Shown here: one piece after another, positions 32,546-44,105 of the stretch
Numbering within the stretch: position 1 is the first letter of the stretch
Layout of the letters: the number at the start of each line of letters is the position of its first letter
Assembly: GCA_948567375.1 (NCBI GenBank)
Contig: OX419758.1
Location: 36,161,473-36,225,472 of the forward strand
Source: Lunularia cruciata
Taxonomy: Eukaryota > Streptophyta > Marchantiopsida > Lunulariales > Lunulariaceae
DNA: 64,000 nt
Direction: 5' to 3'
Notes under the pieces: model-generated
What the model was told of the DNA's origin: nothing
What the model saw: the letters and a program-made list of their open reading frames with translations, nothing else
The model's database searches: none
Program-made: the position numbers and the translations under genes

Positions 32546-33557
32546 TCTTTCTCTATCCGCTGTACCAAGTGATCTCCATTGGATAGCATCAATCTCCATT
32601 GGTGCTGGTTCTTCTACTTGTGCATAGTGTAAGAGAAGGCCTTGTGTAGGTCAAGGGCAAGACCAAGTTGTTGCAACCAAGGAATCAAAGAGCTCAACCA
32701 ATTGCATGACTTCTTCTATGTTTTGTGGTTCCCGCACCTCCAATCTGGTTTGTGACTTTAATCTCTGCACAAATGGATCCACAACTTCACCTTCTTGTAT
32801 ATCTTGAATATGCATGATGATATTTTGAAATTGTGTGATGTAGCTCCTTACTAAGCCAACTTGCTTGAACTCTGCTAATTTATCTTGTGTGGCGCACATG
32901 GCATTTATAGTTTGAAAGCAACCCAATATTTTATCCTTGAACTCTGCCTATGTCAAAATTGGTGCAACAACCTATTGTTCAGCTTGCTCTACTCAGAATT
33001 GCCACCAAAGTTTGCCACACTATCTAATTGGCTAGAGGCCAAGAGAATTTGTTTCTATTTATCTTGAAGATTGGTGGCTTCAAAGTAACATTTGTAGTCA
33101 AACACAAAAATCTCCACCGTGCCCAAAAGATTCTTGCCTTCAAACACCTTGGGTTTTGGAAATTGAATGCGATCTTCTCCATCTCGAATTGGCGTTCTCT
33201 CTATATGTTCTTGTTTTTGTTGATCTCATTCATGCAGCAATCAACTAAGGTGCTCAATTTGTTGTTGCATTGCAAGGATGACACTCAATATTGCCACCAT
33301 ACCTACTACTCTATCCCACTTCTCCCACTTTATCTCATTGATTAACATATAGATGTAGCATGTCCACCATTCTCCATAAGTTACAACCGGAAGTATCAAG
33401 GGTTCCTTAGACACGGTGATCATATGTAGAAAATCTTGCCCAAAGCGCAAGGTGATGAATTGTGTGAAATGATGCTTGGATAATATTTGGCCACAAAAAT
33501 CCCAATGGTTTGGTGGAAGTGGGTTTGGTGGTCCATAAATTCCATCCATCCCATTCT
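32546..33557 (-). pseudogene. H1 gag (decayed)
   Basis: The minus strand contains a Gag region: a stretch with TQDKLAEFKQVGLVRSYI and FVQRLKSQTRLEV at 32651-32926 typical of plant chromovirus capsids, and an upstream segment (33000-33345) that matches H2 34930-35184. Frameshifts separate the pieces. Confidence 0.7.
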
Positions 33558-33569
33558 TTCTTTGATACC
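33558..33569 (-). other. H1 primer binding site (tRNA-Met-like)
   Basis: The minus strand reads TGGTATCAAAGA two bases after the LTR. The canonical initiator tRNA-Met site is TGGTATCAGAGC. H2 has TGGTATCA at 34642. Confidence 0.75.
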
Positions 33570-33571
33570 AA

Positions 33572-33991
33572 TGTAAAAGACCAAGACCAAGGAGAGAAAT
33601 AAGAGAATGGAAACTCACATTGGGACACTTGAATGAGGGAAAAATCCAAATGCCTAGCATGACTTTCGCTTTAGTATTTATAGGTAGCATATAAGGCCCT
33701 TGAGAAGCTTCTCAAGAAGCTTCCTTGAGCTACTTTCTTAGAGTGCAAGCCAAGTTAACTAGGAAGCTTCTCAAGAAGCTTCCTTCTAGAAGCCATCTAT
33801 TTGGCGTGCAAGCTAAGCTAGTTAGAAGCTTCTAGAAGCTTCCTTCTAGAATTTACTTGCTTGGAGTGCAAGTTAACTAGTTAGGAAGCTTCTCAAGAAA
33901 CTTCCTAGATGCTTTTGGAATATGCTAGGCTAATTTGGCTTATTCTCTACTTTGTTAGCCTTACTACATTGCTAAACTCCATACTGTTACA
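33572..33991 (-). repeat. H1 5' LTR (420 bp)
   Basis: It matches 28394-28817. The TATA box is in the minus-strand CTATAAATA near 33679-33687. The U3 carries the HSE-like arrays, with the uninterrupted one at 33825-33842. Confidence 0.85.
33825..33842. promoter_or_regulatory. Heat-shock-element-like array in H1 5' LTR
   Basis: GAAGCTTCTAGAAGCTTC, four perfect alternating modules, about 140 bp upstream of the TATA box. Additional GAAGCTTC modules lie closer to the TATA box (around 33710 and 33763). Confidence 0.6.
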
Positions 33992-34215
33992 AGTGAAGTA
34001 GGTTGTATGACAGATCTCACAATTGAGTTGTTGCCATATGAGCAATCCATGTACATGTATGCTTGGTCATGTGGGTTACAATCTTATCCTTTTCAAGGGC
34101 TCCAATGTATATAGGTGGTGGAGAGTTGAGAGAAGAAAAAGGGGGTGTTTTAGTGGGAGGAGTCTTTAGCAAGAGGAGGACATTGAGAGTGAGAGTTGTA
34201 GTACAACATGAAGAT
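33992..34215. other. Spacer between H1 and H2
   Basis: 224 bp separate the two head-to-head chromoviruses. It begins with the H1 target duplication AGTGA and ends with AAGAT, the candidate duplication of H2. No gene or known repeat is recognised; it is probably older repeat sequence. Confidence 0.5.
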
Positions 34216-34640
34216 TGTAACAACATGGAGTTTAGAGACGTAGTTAGTAAGGCTAACAAAGTAGAGAATAAGCCAAATTAGCCTAGAATATTCCAAAAAT
34301 ATCTAAGAAGTTTATTGGGAAGCTTCCCAACTAGTTAACTTGCGCTCCAAGCAGGTACCCTCTAGAAGGAAGCCTCTTGAACCTTCTAACTAGCTTAGCT
34401 TGCACGCCAAGTAGGCTGCTTCTAGAAGGAAGCTTCTTGAAAAGCTTCCTAGTTAACTTGGCTTGCACTCTAAGAAAGCGGCTCAAGGAAGCTTCTTGAG
34501 AAGCTTCTCAAGGGCCTTGTATGCTACCTATAAATACCAAAGCCAAAGTTCATGTTAGGCATTGGTATTTTTCCCTTATTCAAGTGTCTCAATGTGAGTT
34601 TCTATTCTCATATTTCTCTCCTTGATCTTGGTCTTTTACA
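34216..34640 (+). repeat. H2 5' LTR (425 bp)
   Basis: TGTAACAACATGG to GTCTTTTACA. The TATA box TATAAATA is at 34529-34536. The GAAGCTTC modules are partly eroded in the distal part but kept next to the TATA box. Confidence 0.85.
34488..34507. promoter_or_regulatory. HSE-like modules next to the H2 TATA box
   Basis: GAAGCTTCTTGAGAAGCTTC has two GAAnnTTC pairs separated by four bases, ending 21 bp before the TATA box at 34529. The 3' LTR has the same pair at about 38902-38921. Confidence 0.5.
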
Positions 34641-34641
34641 T

Positions 34642-34653
34642 TGGTATCAAAAA
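34642..34653 (+). other. H2 primer binding site (tRNA-Met-like)
   Basis: TGGTATCAAAAA lies one base after the LTR. Confidence 0.7.
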
Positions 34654-35740
34654 AAGAATGAGATGGATGGAATTTATGGACCACCAAATCCACTTCCGCC
34701 AGACCATTGGGATTTTCATGTCTAGATATTACCCAAGCATTGTTTCACATAATTCATCACCTCACACTTTGGGTAGGATTTTCTACATATAATCATTGTG
34801 TCTAAGGAAGCCTTGATACTTCCGATTGTAACTTATGGAGAACAGGAATGTGCTGCATCTTTGTGTTAATCAATTAGATAAAGTGGGAGTAGTGGGATAG
34901 AGTAGTAGCTATGGCAGCAATATCGGACGTCATCCTTGTGATGCAGCAAAAAAATTGAGCACCTTACTTGATTGTTGGAAGAATGAGATCAACAACGACA
35001 AGGACATATAGAGAAAGTACCAATTTGAGATGGAGAAGATCGCATTTGATTTCCAAAACCCACGGTGTTTGAAGGCAAGAATCTTCCGGGCACAATGGAG
35101 AATTTTTTGTTTGACTTCAAATAGTACTTTGAAGCCACCAATCTTCAAGATGAACGGAAACAAATTCTCATGGCCTCTAGCCAATTAGATGGTGTGGCAA
35201 AACTTTGGTGGCAATTTTGAGTAGAGCGAGCTGAACGACAGATTGTTGTACCAATTTTGACATGGGCAGAGTTCAAGGATGCAATATTGGGTCACTTTCA
35301 AATTATAAATGCCACCCGTGCCACACGAGATAAATTGGCAAAGTTGAAGCAAGTTGGCTTAGTAAGGAGCTACATCACACAATTTTAGAACATCATCATG
35401 CATATTCAAGATATACAAGAAGGTGAAGTTTTGGATCCATTTGTATGGGGATTGAAGTCATGAACCAAATTGGAGGTGACCATGCGGGAACCACAAAACG
35501 TAGAGGAGGCCATGCAATTGGCTGAGCACTTTGATTCCTTGGTTGCAACAACCCTTGACCTACACAAGGCCTACCAATACACTATGCACAAGTGGAAGAG
35601 CCAGCACCAATGGAGATTGATGCTATCCAACAGAGACCACTTGGTACAATAGATAGAGAAAGATTGCAAAAAAATGGAGGTTGTTTTTATTGTTGCCAAG
35701 TTGGACATCGCATTGCTGAATGCCCACTTAGGAATAGGCA
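34654..35740 (+). pseudogene. H2 gag (decayed)
   Basis: It is colinear with H1 gag in inverted orientation. Pieces include a capsid segment near 35330-35470 and an intact zinc knuckle CFYCCQVGHRIAEC (CX2CX4HX4C) near 35680-35722. Numerous stops are present. The protease that should follow is reduced to a short stretch before the F fragment at 35927. Confidence 0.7.
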
Positions 35741-35926
35741 ACCTCTATAAGTTGCCCAGATGGAGATTGTAGAATAGAATGATCAGGGAAATGAGGAATC
35801 CTAATAGAAGATTTTGAGCCGCTTGTTGGGAGCTTGATTAGTTCCAATGAGATTGAAGGCTCAACTTATGCAAGTTTGCTTCACTTGCAAGGTACAATAT
35901 CTAATTGGAGTTGGTACAATATCTAG

Positions 35927-36282
35927 TTGGTGGCAATGGAAAGCCCTAAACGAGACGCTTCCAATGAGATATAGCACGCTTGATTTGGACTTGTGGTCAT
36001 TGAGATATGGCCCCCGTAGTATTCCTGACTTGTTACCTTCATTCCGATGTGAAGAAACCCTCCTTTAGCATCTGGTCCGAGTTTTTCCCTCCTTTGACAC
36101 AAAGTAAGCTTCTTTGGGTTTGATCCAGTCCAAGTCCTTCTTCATCTAACACAAAGTCAACTCCTTTGAGCTTGATCAAAACACATGTTTCCACTCATTT
36201 CTTCTCCATTTGGTTTCAATTTGGTTTCAACAAGACACTTCTTCTTCAAAACTCATCCAAAATGAAAAATGTGGGTATCACA
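35927..36282 (-). mobile_element. F-family LTR fragment inside H2
   Basis: About 356 bp match the beginning of the short F form as in F1 (27925-28279) in the same orientation. The outer terminus GGGTATCACA ends at 36282. The inner end is truncated and the H2 protease is mostly missing at this point. A short direct repeat GGTACAATATCTA sits just left of the junction. Confidence 0.7.
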
Positions 36283-37540
36283 CCAAGGAGTACTCTAGAG
36301 AGTAGACCAATCTATCGGCTCTCACCAAAGGAGTTGGAGGAGTTGCAAACAACACTTACATAGTTGTTAGATAAAGATTTCATACGACATAGTACCTCTC
36401 CTTGGGGAGCACTTGTACTATTTGTTCCAAAGAAGGATGGAGGACTTTGTTTGTTGTATTGATTATCATGGGCTCAATAAGCAAACCATGAAGAATGCAT
36501 ATCCTTTGCCTCAGATTGATGACCTGCTTGATCAACTAAGTGGAGCGCGCTACTTTTCCAAGCTGGATCTTCATAGCGGTTATTAGCAAATTCCTATTGA
36601 AAGAGAGGATGTGCAAAAGACTACCTTTTGCACAAGGTATGGGCATTTTGAGTAGAGAGATCCACCTTTTGGACTCACTAATGCTCCAACAATCTTCATG
36701 GATCAAATGCATTAGGTGTTGGAGGGACTATTGGATTGGTCCGTAGTGGTGTTCTTGGATTATATCTTAATCTATATCAAGACAGAGGCAGAACACATGA
36801 ATCATGTGCGAGAAGTCCTAAGACGACTACAACAATGGAAATTTTATTGTAAGACGTTAAAGTGTGCCTTTTGGCAGAAGGAGGTTAACTTCTAGGGTCA
36901 TAAGATCTCATTAGAGGGGATCAGGATGGAAGAAGAGAAGATCAAGGCCATTACTAATTGGCCTACCCCAAAGGATGCTATAGAAGTACGGACATTCAAT
37001 GGATTGGCCAGTTTTTACCGATGGTTCATCCACTATTATGCTTATGTGGTTGCACCATATCCTGATCTCTTGGGAAAGAACTTGAGTTTCTAGTGGGCCA
37101 CCAAGCATGAAGAAGCATTCCAGAAGTTGAAGCATATAGTGTCTTCACGACCCATTCTTCAACCATATGATCCTCAACTACTTGTGTGGTTGATTTTGAT
37201 GCTTCTAACTTTGCAATTGGAGTTGTGTTACAACAAAAATTCCCAGATGGACTACATCCCACTGCCTTTGTGTCTTGCCGACTAAATATAGCTGAAAGAA
37301 ATTATTCTACTCGAGATCGAGAACAACTTGCAATGGTATATGCCACCAAGGTATGGAGGCAATACTTCTTGAGGAAACAAATGGTCATGCAAATTGATCA
37401 CAAGCTATTGTTGTAGACCTTACACTTGGAACACATGAAGAGTCAACATCATCAATGGGAAGAGCAACTCCAATTGTTTGACATCAAACTTGAGTACAAA
37501 CCTGGTTGGTTATATGTCATCCTTGATGCTCTATCATGAC
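36283..37540 (+). pseudogene. H2 reverse transcriptase and RNase H (decayed)
   Basis: RT starts at SRPIYRLSPKELEEL and VPKKDGG. The catalytic motif near 36750 reads FLDYIL, so the second catalytic Asp is lost. RNase H shows VVDFDASNFAIGVVLQQ near 37190 and CRLNIAERNYSTRDREQLA. Many stops, several of them CAG or CAA changed to TAG or TAA. Confidence 0.8.
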
Positions 37541-38580
37541 GACCTGATTTGAAGCCTTTTCCTCTTATCATGACGGCAATTACAATGGTGGCAATTGACC
37601 CCAAGGTCCATAACAAGTTTAGGTCAGCTCTACATGAAGATCCCTTCTTCCAAATGGTACATGGTTGTCTAACAATAGGTGACAAGGAGTACAACACCTT
37701 CTCCTTCAAGGAAGGCCTCCTATTCCATGCGGACCGGATCTATGTTCCAGCCAAAGGTGATCTCCAACTTTTGTGCCTTTAGGAAGCCCATGATTTACCA
37801 AAAGCTGGTCACATGGGGGTAGACAAGACCTTGGGTACCCTCCAACGCCAATGGTGGTAGCCCAACATGACACAAGATGTTTGGGAGTTTGTCCAATCGT
37901 GTGAGAGTTGTTAACGCAACAAGGCTAGTAACTAGAAGCTGAGTGGACTCCTTTAGCAACTTCCCATTCCAACTACTCATTGGGAACATGCAAGCTTAGA
38001 TCTTGTCACCTCCTTGCCCAGGACACAACAAGGTCACACAGCAATTGGGGTGTTTATGGATAAGCTTAGTAAAAAAATCCATTTGGCACCAACGGTTGAT
38101 ACAGTGGATGCTCCAACCTTGGCACAATTGTACTACAATAATGTATTCAAACATCATGGGATGCCATATGTACTCATCTTCGACCGTGATCCTTGCTTCA
38201 CCGGAAATTTTTGGCAAGCCCTCTTCTAGATACTTGGCACCAAGCTTGCTTTGTCTATAGCCTATCATCCTCAAACTGATGGACAAACTAAACATGCAAA
38301 TTGCACCTTAGAAAATATGCTTTTGGCCTTCGTCAACATTCACCACACCAATTGGGATGAATGTCTTGCTGTTGCGGAGTTTGCATACAACAATTCTAAA
38401 TAGGCAAGCACCAGATTCTCTCCTTCCTTTCTCAATTTTGGCCAAGATCCACTTGTACCAGATTCTCTTCTTGCTCCTCCTCCGTCTCAAGTCCCACATA
38501 CTTCAACCTTCTTGACCACCATATCCAAATCTCTCCAACAAGCCATATCTGACCTCTAGAATACATACATGGCCATTTAG
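37541..38580 (+). pseudogene. H2 integrase (decayed, no chromodomain)
   Basis: The HHCC site is around 37800-37915 (GHMGVDKTLG, CESC), the first catalytic Asp in SLDLVTSLP near 37990, and the second in FDRDPCF near 38180. AYHPQTDGQT is near 38262. The frame ends abruptly near 38560. The next recognisable sequence is the C-terminal end EFKASMATRTSPT at 38580, so the GPY module and chromodomain were deleted. Confidence 0.78.
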
Positions 38581-38634
38581 GAGTTTAAAGCTTCAATGGC
38601 AACAAGGACATCACCAACTAGCGGTGGAGGAATA

Positions 38635-39053
38635 TGTCACAATATGGAGTTTAGTGACGTAGTTAGTAACAAAGTAGAGAATAAGCCAAATTAGCCTAGA
38701 ATATTCTAAAAACATCTAGAATGCTTCTTGGGAAGCTTCTTGACTAGTTAACTTGCGCTCCAAGCAGGTAGCTTCTAGAAGAAAGCCTCTAGAAGCTTCA
38801 AACTAGCTTAGCTTGCATGCCAAGTAGGCGGCTTCTAAAAGGAAGCTTCTTGAGAAGCTTCCTAGTTAACTTGGCTTGCACTCTAAGAAAGCGGCTCAAG
38901 GAAGCTTCTTGAGAAGCTTCTCAAGGGCCTTGTATGCTACCTATAAATACCAAAGCTGAAGCTCATGCTAGGCATTGGGAGTTTTCCCTCATTCAAGTGT
39001 CTCAATGTGAGTTTCCATTCTCATATTTCTCTCCTTGGTCTTGGTATTTTATA
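38635..39053 (+). repeat. H2 3' LTR (419 bp)
   Basis: It starts TGTCACAATATGG (one change from the 5' LTR) and ends TATTTTATA, a mutated TTTTACA. Confidence 0.8.
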
Positions 39054-40926
39054 GAGATAGAGCATTAGAGAGAGCAATTGAGTAGGAGATATCCCATGCC
39101 AGAATATGCCACTCCCAAATCCTTTTCTCATCAAGCTTCAGATTTTTCTACGTGATGGCTTATGAGACTAGATGGTGATATATTTTGGGGTAGCATTCTT
39201 AGAATCAGTGATGTGAAACCTAGATCTTGTCATCCTTCTAGTGCTTGCTTATGAGCAAGTATGGCAGCTAGCAATTTGTGTGCTCTTATAGATATAGAAA
39301 AACTCAATTTTTCCTATGAGCTTCAAGGTAGATTTGTGGGGTCCATTTGTCAAAAGTGAAGAGACTAAATGACAAACTTGTAAGAGATTAGGTCCCAAGA
39401 GTGAAACTATAGAGTTTTTTGACCATCAAAGGAGTTTCGGGAGGGAATTTGAGAAAAAAAGACCATAGTTGGAGAGAAGAGCTAGCATGTAACAATTTGA
39501 AGACATAAAACAAAAAATTTGAGTAAATTCTAGGGGGATATCATCTATTGAATCAAGGGGGTAGAATTCATACCCAAGAGCACAAAATAGGAAATTTAGA
39601 GAGCTTCATGAGATATTTTCATGATCTTTTAGTGGATTAGAGAGTAGAAAAACTGATTATAGTTTTGGGTGCAATAAATTCTAGTTTGAGTCAATCTCAA
39701 ATCAAATTTGGTTGATTGAAGTTGGATGTAAGGCATTGGAGAAGAGTTGATGATAAGGTTTGGAGTTTTGATCACTCTCTAAGTTGTGGTTTGAGTCACC
39801 TTGAAAAAATTCCTAATGTTGTTAGTGATTTGCTTTTGCACCTCTATATAAAGGTTTCATGTGAATTCCTCAAAAACACAATTTAGGGTCTTGGATCAAG
39901 TATACCTAGGTCTATAGAGCTCACAAGTTAGCTCAACTTGAGAAATGATCCATATTTAGGGATCATGGTTTGATTAGGCAAAGAACTATACAAGTGCACA
40001 ACCAACTATTGTGGAAAATTTAATTGGCTCTAAGTTTATGGAGAGTGAGAGTAGATGCAACAAGTTTTACCAAAAGTACTATTGTAAGCTCAATAGAGCA
40101 TTTTTGTCTTCTATCATGATTGGATGTCAATTCTCCTACTTTTGTGACTATGATTGAGGATTTTAGATTTTTGGAGTATTAAATGGAGATCAAGTGTACA
40201 TCTGATTCAAAAATCTAGCAAAAAGTTGCCAAGAACCATGATCAAACCCTAAATTAGTGATTTCAAAATTAGGGTGAAAACCTACAAGAAATTGGCCAAG
40301 TTTGGGACCTTTTCAAGGAAGCTATAGTCAAAATATTGAGGAATATTTCATATCATTAGAAAGCTCATCTCAAAGGCTTTCAATTGAATCCTAGAACACT
40401 TGAATCCAAGTCACACACAAAAAGTTATGTTCACATGAGTTGCACAAAGTTTTCCCTATCAAAAAGACATAAAAGTTCACACTTGGATTAGAAATTGGTT
40501 GAAATCTGAAGGACAGATTGGAGGAGGCATGGAGTTCAGGTTGAAATTAGCTTGATGACATACCCAAAAGGCTCTAAAGCTCTTTTCTAACAAAAAGCAC
40601 AGAGAGTTTTTGTAAAATTCTTGTGATTGCATCCTCTTTGTGCTTGTATGCTTATTTGAATGCCCAATTGGCTTGGATTAGGATGCAGGTATTGCACTTA
40701 GATTCCTTTGTTTAAGGTTTGCTATGTTTTTCTCCTTGGTAATGTTGGAAGTGATGACCGACAAACAAAGAGTGCATATTGTGATAGTAGGTTAGGTTGC
40801 ACATTACTCCCCTATCCAATAGAAGGAATCTCAGAAACAAGAGTGGAGTGCTCTACTAGTTGGGTACCATGTGTGCTCAGATCAGTGACAAGTCTTCACA
40901 TGACCCTTGTTCCATAAGCTCCACAA
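39054..40926. other. Unrecognised intergenic stretch
   Basis: 1.9 kb of AT-rich sequence without a credible reading frame, known repeat end or similarity to the rest of the window. Short purine-rich runs occur (for example 39425-39480). It is probably an old, unidentified repeat or host intergenic DNA. Confidence 0.4.
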
Positions 40927-41116
40927 TGTGACAACTTGGTAAGTATCACATTTGTAGTAATCAATAAGTAAAGTTTGTTCCCACAAAGATATTGATAAAA
41001 AATGGTCAAATATGAAGTAAACAATAACAATGTAGTTCTTCTTGAGTTCTTCTTTAGTCTCTAAGGTCAAAAACACACCTAGCAGAAAATAACAAGTACT
41101 TATCATAGTCTCATCA
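40927..41116 (-). mobile_element. F2: family F LTR terminal fragment
   Basis: TGTGACAACTTGG at 40927 and the following 190 bp match the U5 end of F LTRs on the minus strand (compare 41753, 26440, 57723). F4 is inserted at 41117. The rest of F2 is not found after F4 within the window. Confidence 0.65.
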
Positions 41117-41752
41117 TGTGGTACCCACATTTTTTGTTTTGAGTTTGTTTAAGGGGTTTTTGAAAGAAGTGTACAATTGAAGAGGAATTGAGCGCAAAGG
41201 ATGGAAGAAAGAAGAAGAATCATGTTTTCATATCAACCCAAAGAGAGTTACCTTGGGTCAGTAACTGTCAGGACTTGGATTGGATCTGCCAGATTTCAAA
41301 CCAAAGTAAGGATACTTTGCCTCAAGATGATCAACTTGATGTGAAGACGGTGTAACAACTTTCCTTTGTGATTGGAAATTCAAGATTGTACCGCACATAG
41401 AATGGCTAAGGCACAAGCAGGAGAAATTGACAATGACTAGAGAAGTGCATGCAAAAGGTGTGATTTCTTGGTAGACGAGCATTTGAAGAATGACTAAGAA
41501 ACATCAGACTATAAAGTCAAGATTTGAATCAAGAAGGAGATGAATGACAAGTGAATTTCCTTTGCCATTGTGAAGTCATCCTGAGGGAGACCAGGGGAGA
41601 GGAGTGGTAGTGAGTGAATTTTTTGTGAATCCAAAGGGATTAAGAATTGCATGCTCAAGGGACGGGATAATTGTCTTTCAAAAGCAAAGCACAAAGGAGA
41701 GGAGGATGAAAGGAATCAAGAAGTGCCCTACATTGGTGGTGAGGAACCCAAT
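41117..41752 (+). mobile_element. F4 LTR, first segment
   Basis: It begins TGTGGTACCCACATTTTTTG, the start of the F LTR in sense orientation. F3 is inserted at 41753. F4 resumes at 53366-56403 and ends at 62024-62056 after the nested F5. In total about 3.7 kb. It is the 5' LTR of an F-family retrotransposon because a primer site follows its end. Confidence 0.75.
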
Positions 41753-42547
41753 TGTGACAACCCAGAAAATATCACTTTTGTGGTAATTGGGTAAGTAAAG
41801 TTCGTTCCCACAGAGATACTAGTCAGAATTGGTCAAATACAAAGTCAAACAGTAACATGTAGTTCTTCTTGGTTGCGTCTTTAATCTCTCAGGTAGAAAC
41901 CACACCCAGAAGAGAGTAACAAGCACTGATTCGCAATCTTGTCACAAATTAGCACTCCATAATCACAACTCCATCAAATCTTTCCAAACAATCTTGATTG
42001 TGATGATTCAGGCTTTTCCAAAAACGGCACTTCACTGCAAAACAACTTTGCCTTGGAATTGTGTTCCACCCCTCCCCTAAAGGCACAACTTCCTCAATCG
42101 AAATTGCTTCACATCAACTTCGCACTGCACTCACAAATGCAAAATACTACCAACACTACAATTCCTCTCAGATCTATCAAGGCATTGCTTTGATTGCACT
42201 TCACTTAGGATCAAACACACAGAATGAAGATCAAGGCTATGGAATCCAACATCCAACAAACACACTGACTTGCATTTCAAATTTCTCCAAACACTCACAA
42301 ACACAAGTACAATGTTGATACTCGGAATCAAGCTCAAGCGACGAGCACTGCTTCACAGCACTTTGGTTTATCTATTCTCAGAAATTATGAGCACTGAACA
42401 ACATTTCTCTGCAAATGCCACTCTTAAGTAGTGAAGCAAATTGACAGTTCTAACAACTATACCGTTCTACAACAACTCTTCTAACCTATAGATCCAAAAC
42501 AACAATGCACCTCTTCATATCTGCCTCTTCAAATCTCAAAACTGTTA

Positions 42548-44105
42548 CTAATCCGATCCGATGTCTACTTTGTCATCGGCTTTCAAACCCAAACCTGAAG
42601 TAATTTTACTTCCAACTACTTTTTCCTCGGGTCTTGTATCTTCTTCTTCTTCTACCAGATCCAATAATTCTCTTTCCTGATCTGAAATTCCACTAGTGGG
42701 TAATCTATCTAACTCTTCATCTCTTGACCCACTCTTCTCTAATGTCTCCATTGGTAACTCCAAAGACATTTGTACTCCTATGTTATCTACTTCGGGTTTT
42801 GCTCTAACATCTTTCCAAAGCTTTTCTATCTCTATTTTCACTAAGTCTAATCTAATTGAAATGTTATCCTTTACCTCTAAAATCTTTCTGTCTATACGAG
42901 TTGTGAGACTAATTAACAAGGCATTCATATCTATATCCTTCGCTTGTCTTTGCCTCGTCTCTTGCACCAACAACTTCAACTCGTGCAGCCTCGTCTCTTC
43001 AATCCGAATGCTGGCCTCTGTACTTAACATTGCATTCATTTGGAGGACTATCTCCTTCGATGGCTCCAATCTTGTCTTTCTCTCATGTTCTTAATCTACA
43101 AGCCAATCCTCTCGGTACATCACCAACTCCACCTCGAACTCGGCTTTCATTGACTCCTTCTCCTTCTCCTTCTGGACAACTCTCTCCTCTTGATTAAGAA
43201 GTAATTCTCGTAATCAGTCTTCTTCTCTATATCGTGCCACCAACTCTCGTTGCCAGAGTTGCTTCTTCTCCTTGACACTTTCCATCACCCTATTGAGCTC
43301 TTGATCCTTTGCAGCTACTCTTGCCATAGCATGGATTACCTCTACGCTTGAATCAGCAAACTGCTGCTTCAAGATCTCATACTCAGCTACTTGTCTCTCC
43401 CTTGCTATGTCACTCTTCTTCACAAGATCCTCTCGATAATTTACTTCTCTCTTCAGGTCTTCAATTACCTGACTTCTCACTACTGCCTCCGCTCGCAGCA
43501 CTTCTCTTTCCTCCTCACCTCGGATTATACTCTTCTTCAACTCCGAGTTCTCTTCTTCTAACCGTGCTAAGACCTACAACACAGTCTTCACCTCTAGACA
43601 TTTCGACTGCATTTCCTTCTTCTTGTGCTCCAGCTTCACCAGCAATGGGCACACAATCTCCCGCAGGTACTCCACTCCATCATTGGCAACTATTTCAACC
43701 TGCGGAGTGATCTCCCTTCTTGTTTGCCCGATACTCACCTTTGTCTCTGCAGTCCTCGTATCGGAATCGACGCCTCACTTCCTGAGCTTTCACTCACGTC
43801 TTCTTTTGCCTTACTCGGCCCCGCTTCACATTTTGCCTTACATCTCAAGCAAACTCCTCTCTATACTGCAATCTTCTTCTCTTCAGGCACAGTTACTTTA
43901 TCTTCCAACTGTGTGTCGTCCTCGGCTTCAATTGCTGCCTGAACTTCTTCTTCTTCTTCTTCAGCCACTAGCGCCAATGTCATTTCTCCTCCTTCGCTAT
44001 TGCTACTTGTATCTCCACTCTGCAGCGTTAGCTGAGGCTCTTCCTTGTGTTCCGAGTCTTCAGTCTTAAGCTCGGCATCACCTTCCGAGTCTTCATCCTC
44101 TGACT
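42548..44105 (-). pseudogene. F3 LTR ORF, C-terminal acidic and coiled-coil half
   Basis: This continues the frame broken by A2. Next to the A2 insertion it reads an acidic stretch with poly-Glu runs (EEEEEE near 43955), then long heptad-like helices (open at 43214-43540 and 42548-43069) with LWQRELVARY, KDIDMNALLISL and an acidic C-terminal tail ending near 42548. The same helices are encoded by F4 (+), F6 (-) and F7 (-), for instance the WQREL motif. Stops occur (one near 43863), so this copy is damaged. Function unknown. Confidence 0.6.

Larger units (their letters stand above)
28394..33991 (-). mobile_element. H1: chromovirus (gypsy with chromodomain), minus strand, decayed
   Basis: LTRs at 33572-33991 (5') and 28394-28817 (3'), perfect 5-bp target duplication AGTGA (28389-28393 and 33992-33996), and a tRNA-Met-like primer site at 33558-33569. 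The order on the minus strand is gag, protease, RT, RNase H, integrase, chromodomain. An F-family fragment (31258-31557) replaces part of RT. Stops and frameshifts are frequent, so it is inactive. Confidence 0.88.
34216..39053 (+). mobile_element. H2: chromovirus, plus strand, decayed
   Basis: LTRs at 34216-34640 and 38635-39053. The flanks are AAGAT (34211-34215) and GAGAT (39054-39058), a 5-bp duplication with one change. It has a tRNA-Met-like primer site and gag, RT, RNase H and integrase remnants colinear with H1. It has lost the chromodomain by deletion near 38570 and part of the protease at an F fragment (35927-36282). It has more stops than H1. Confidence 0.87.

Noticed and set aside
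37186-37416. A possible host gene from the open frame in H2
   Set aside because: It is the RNase H domain of the chromovirus (DASNFAIG), colinear with H1.
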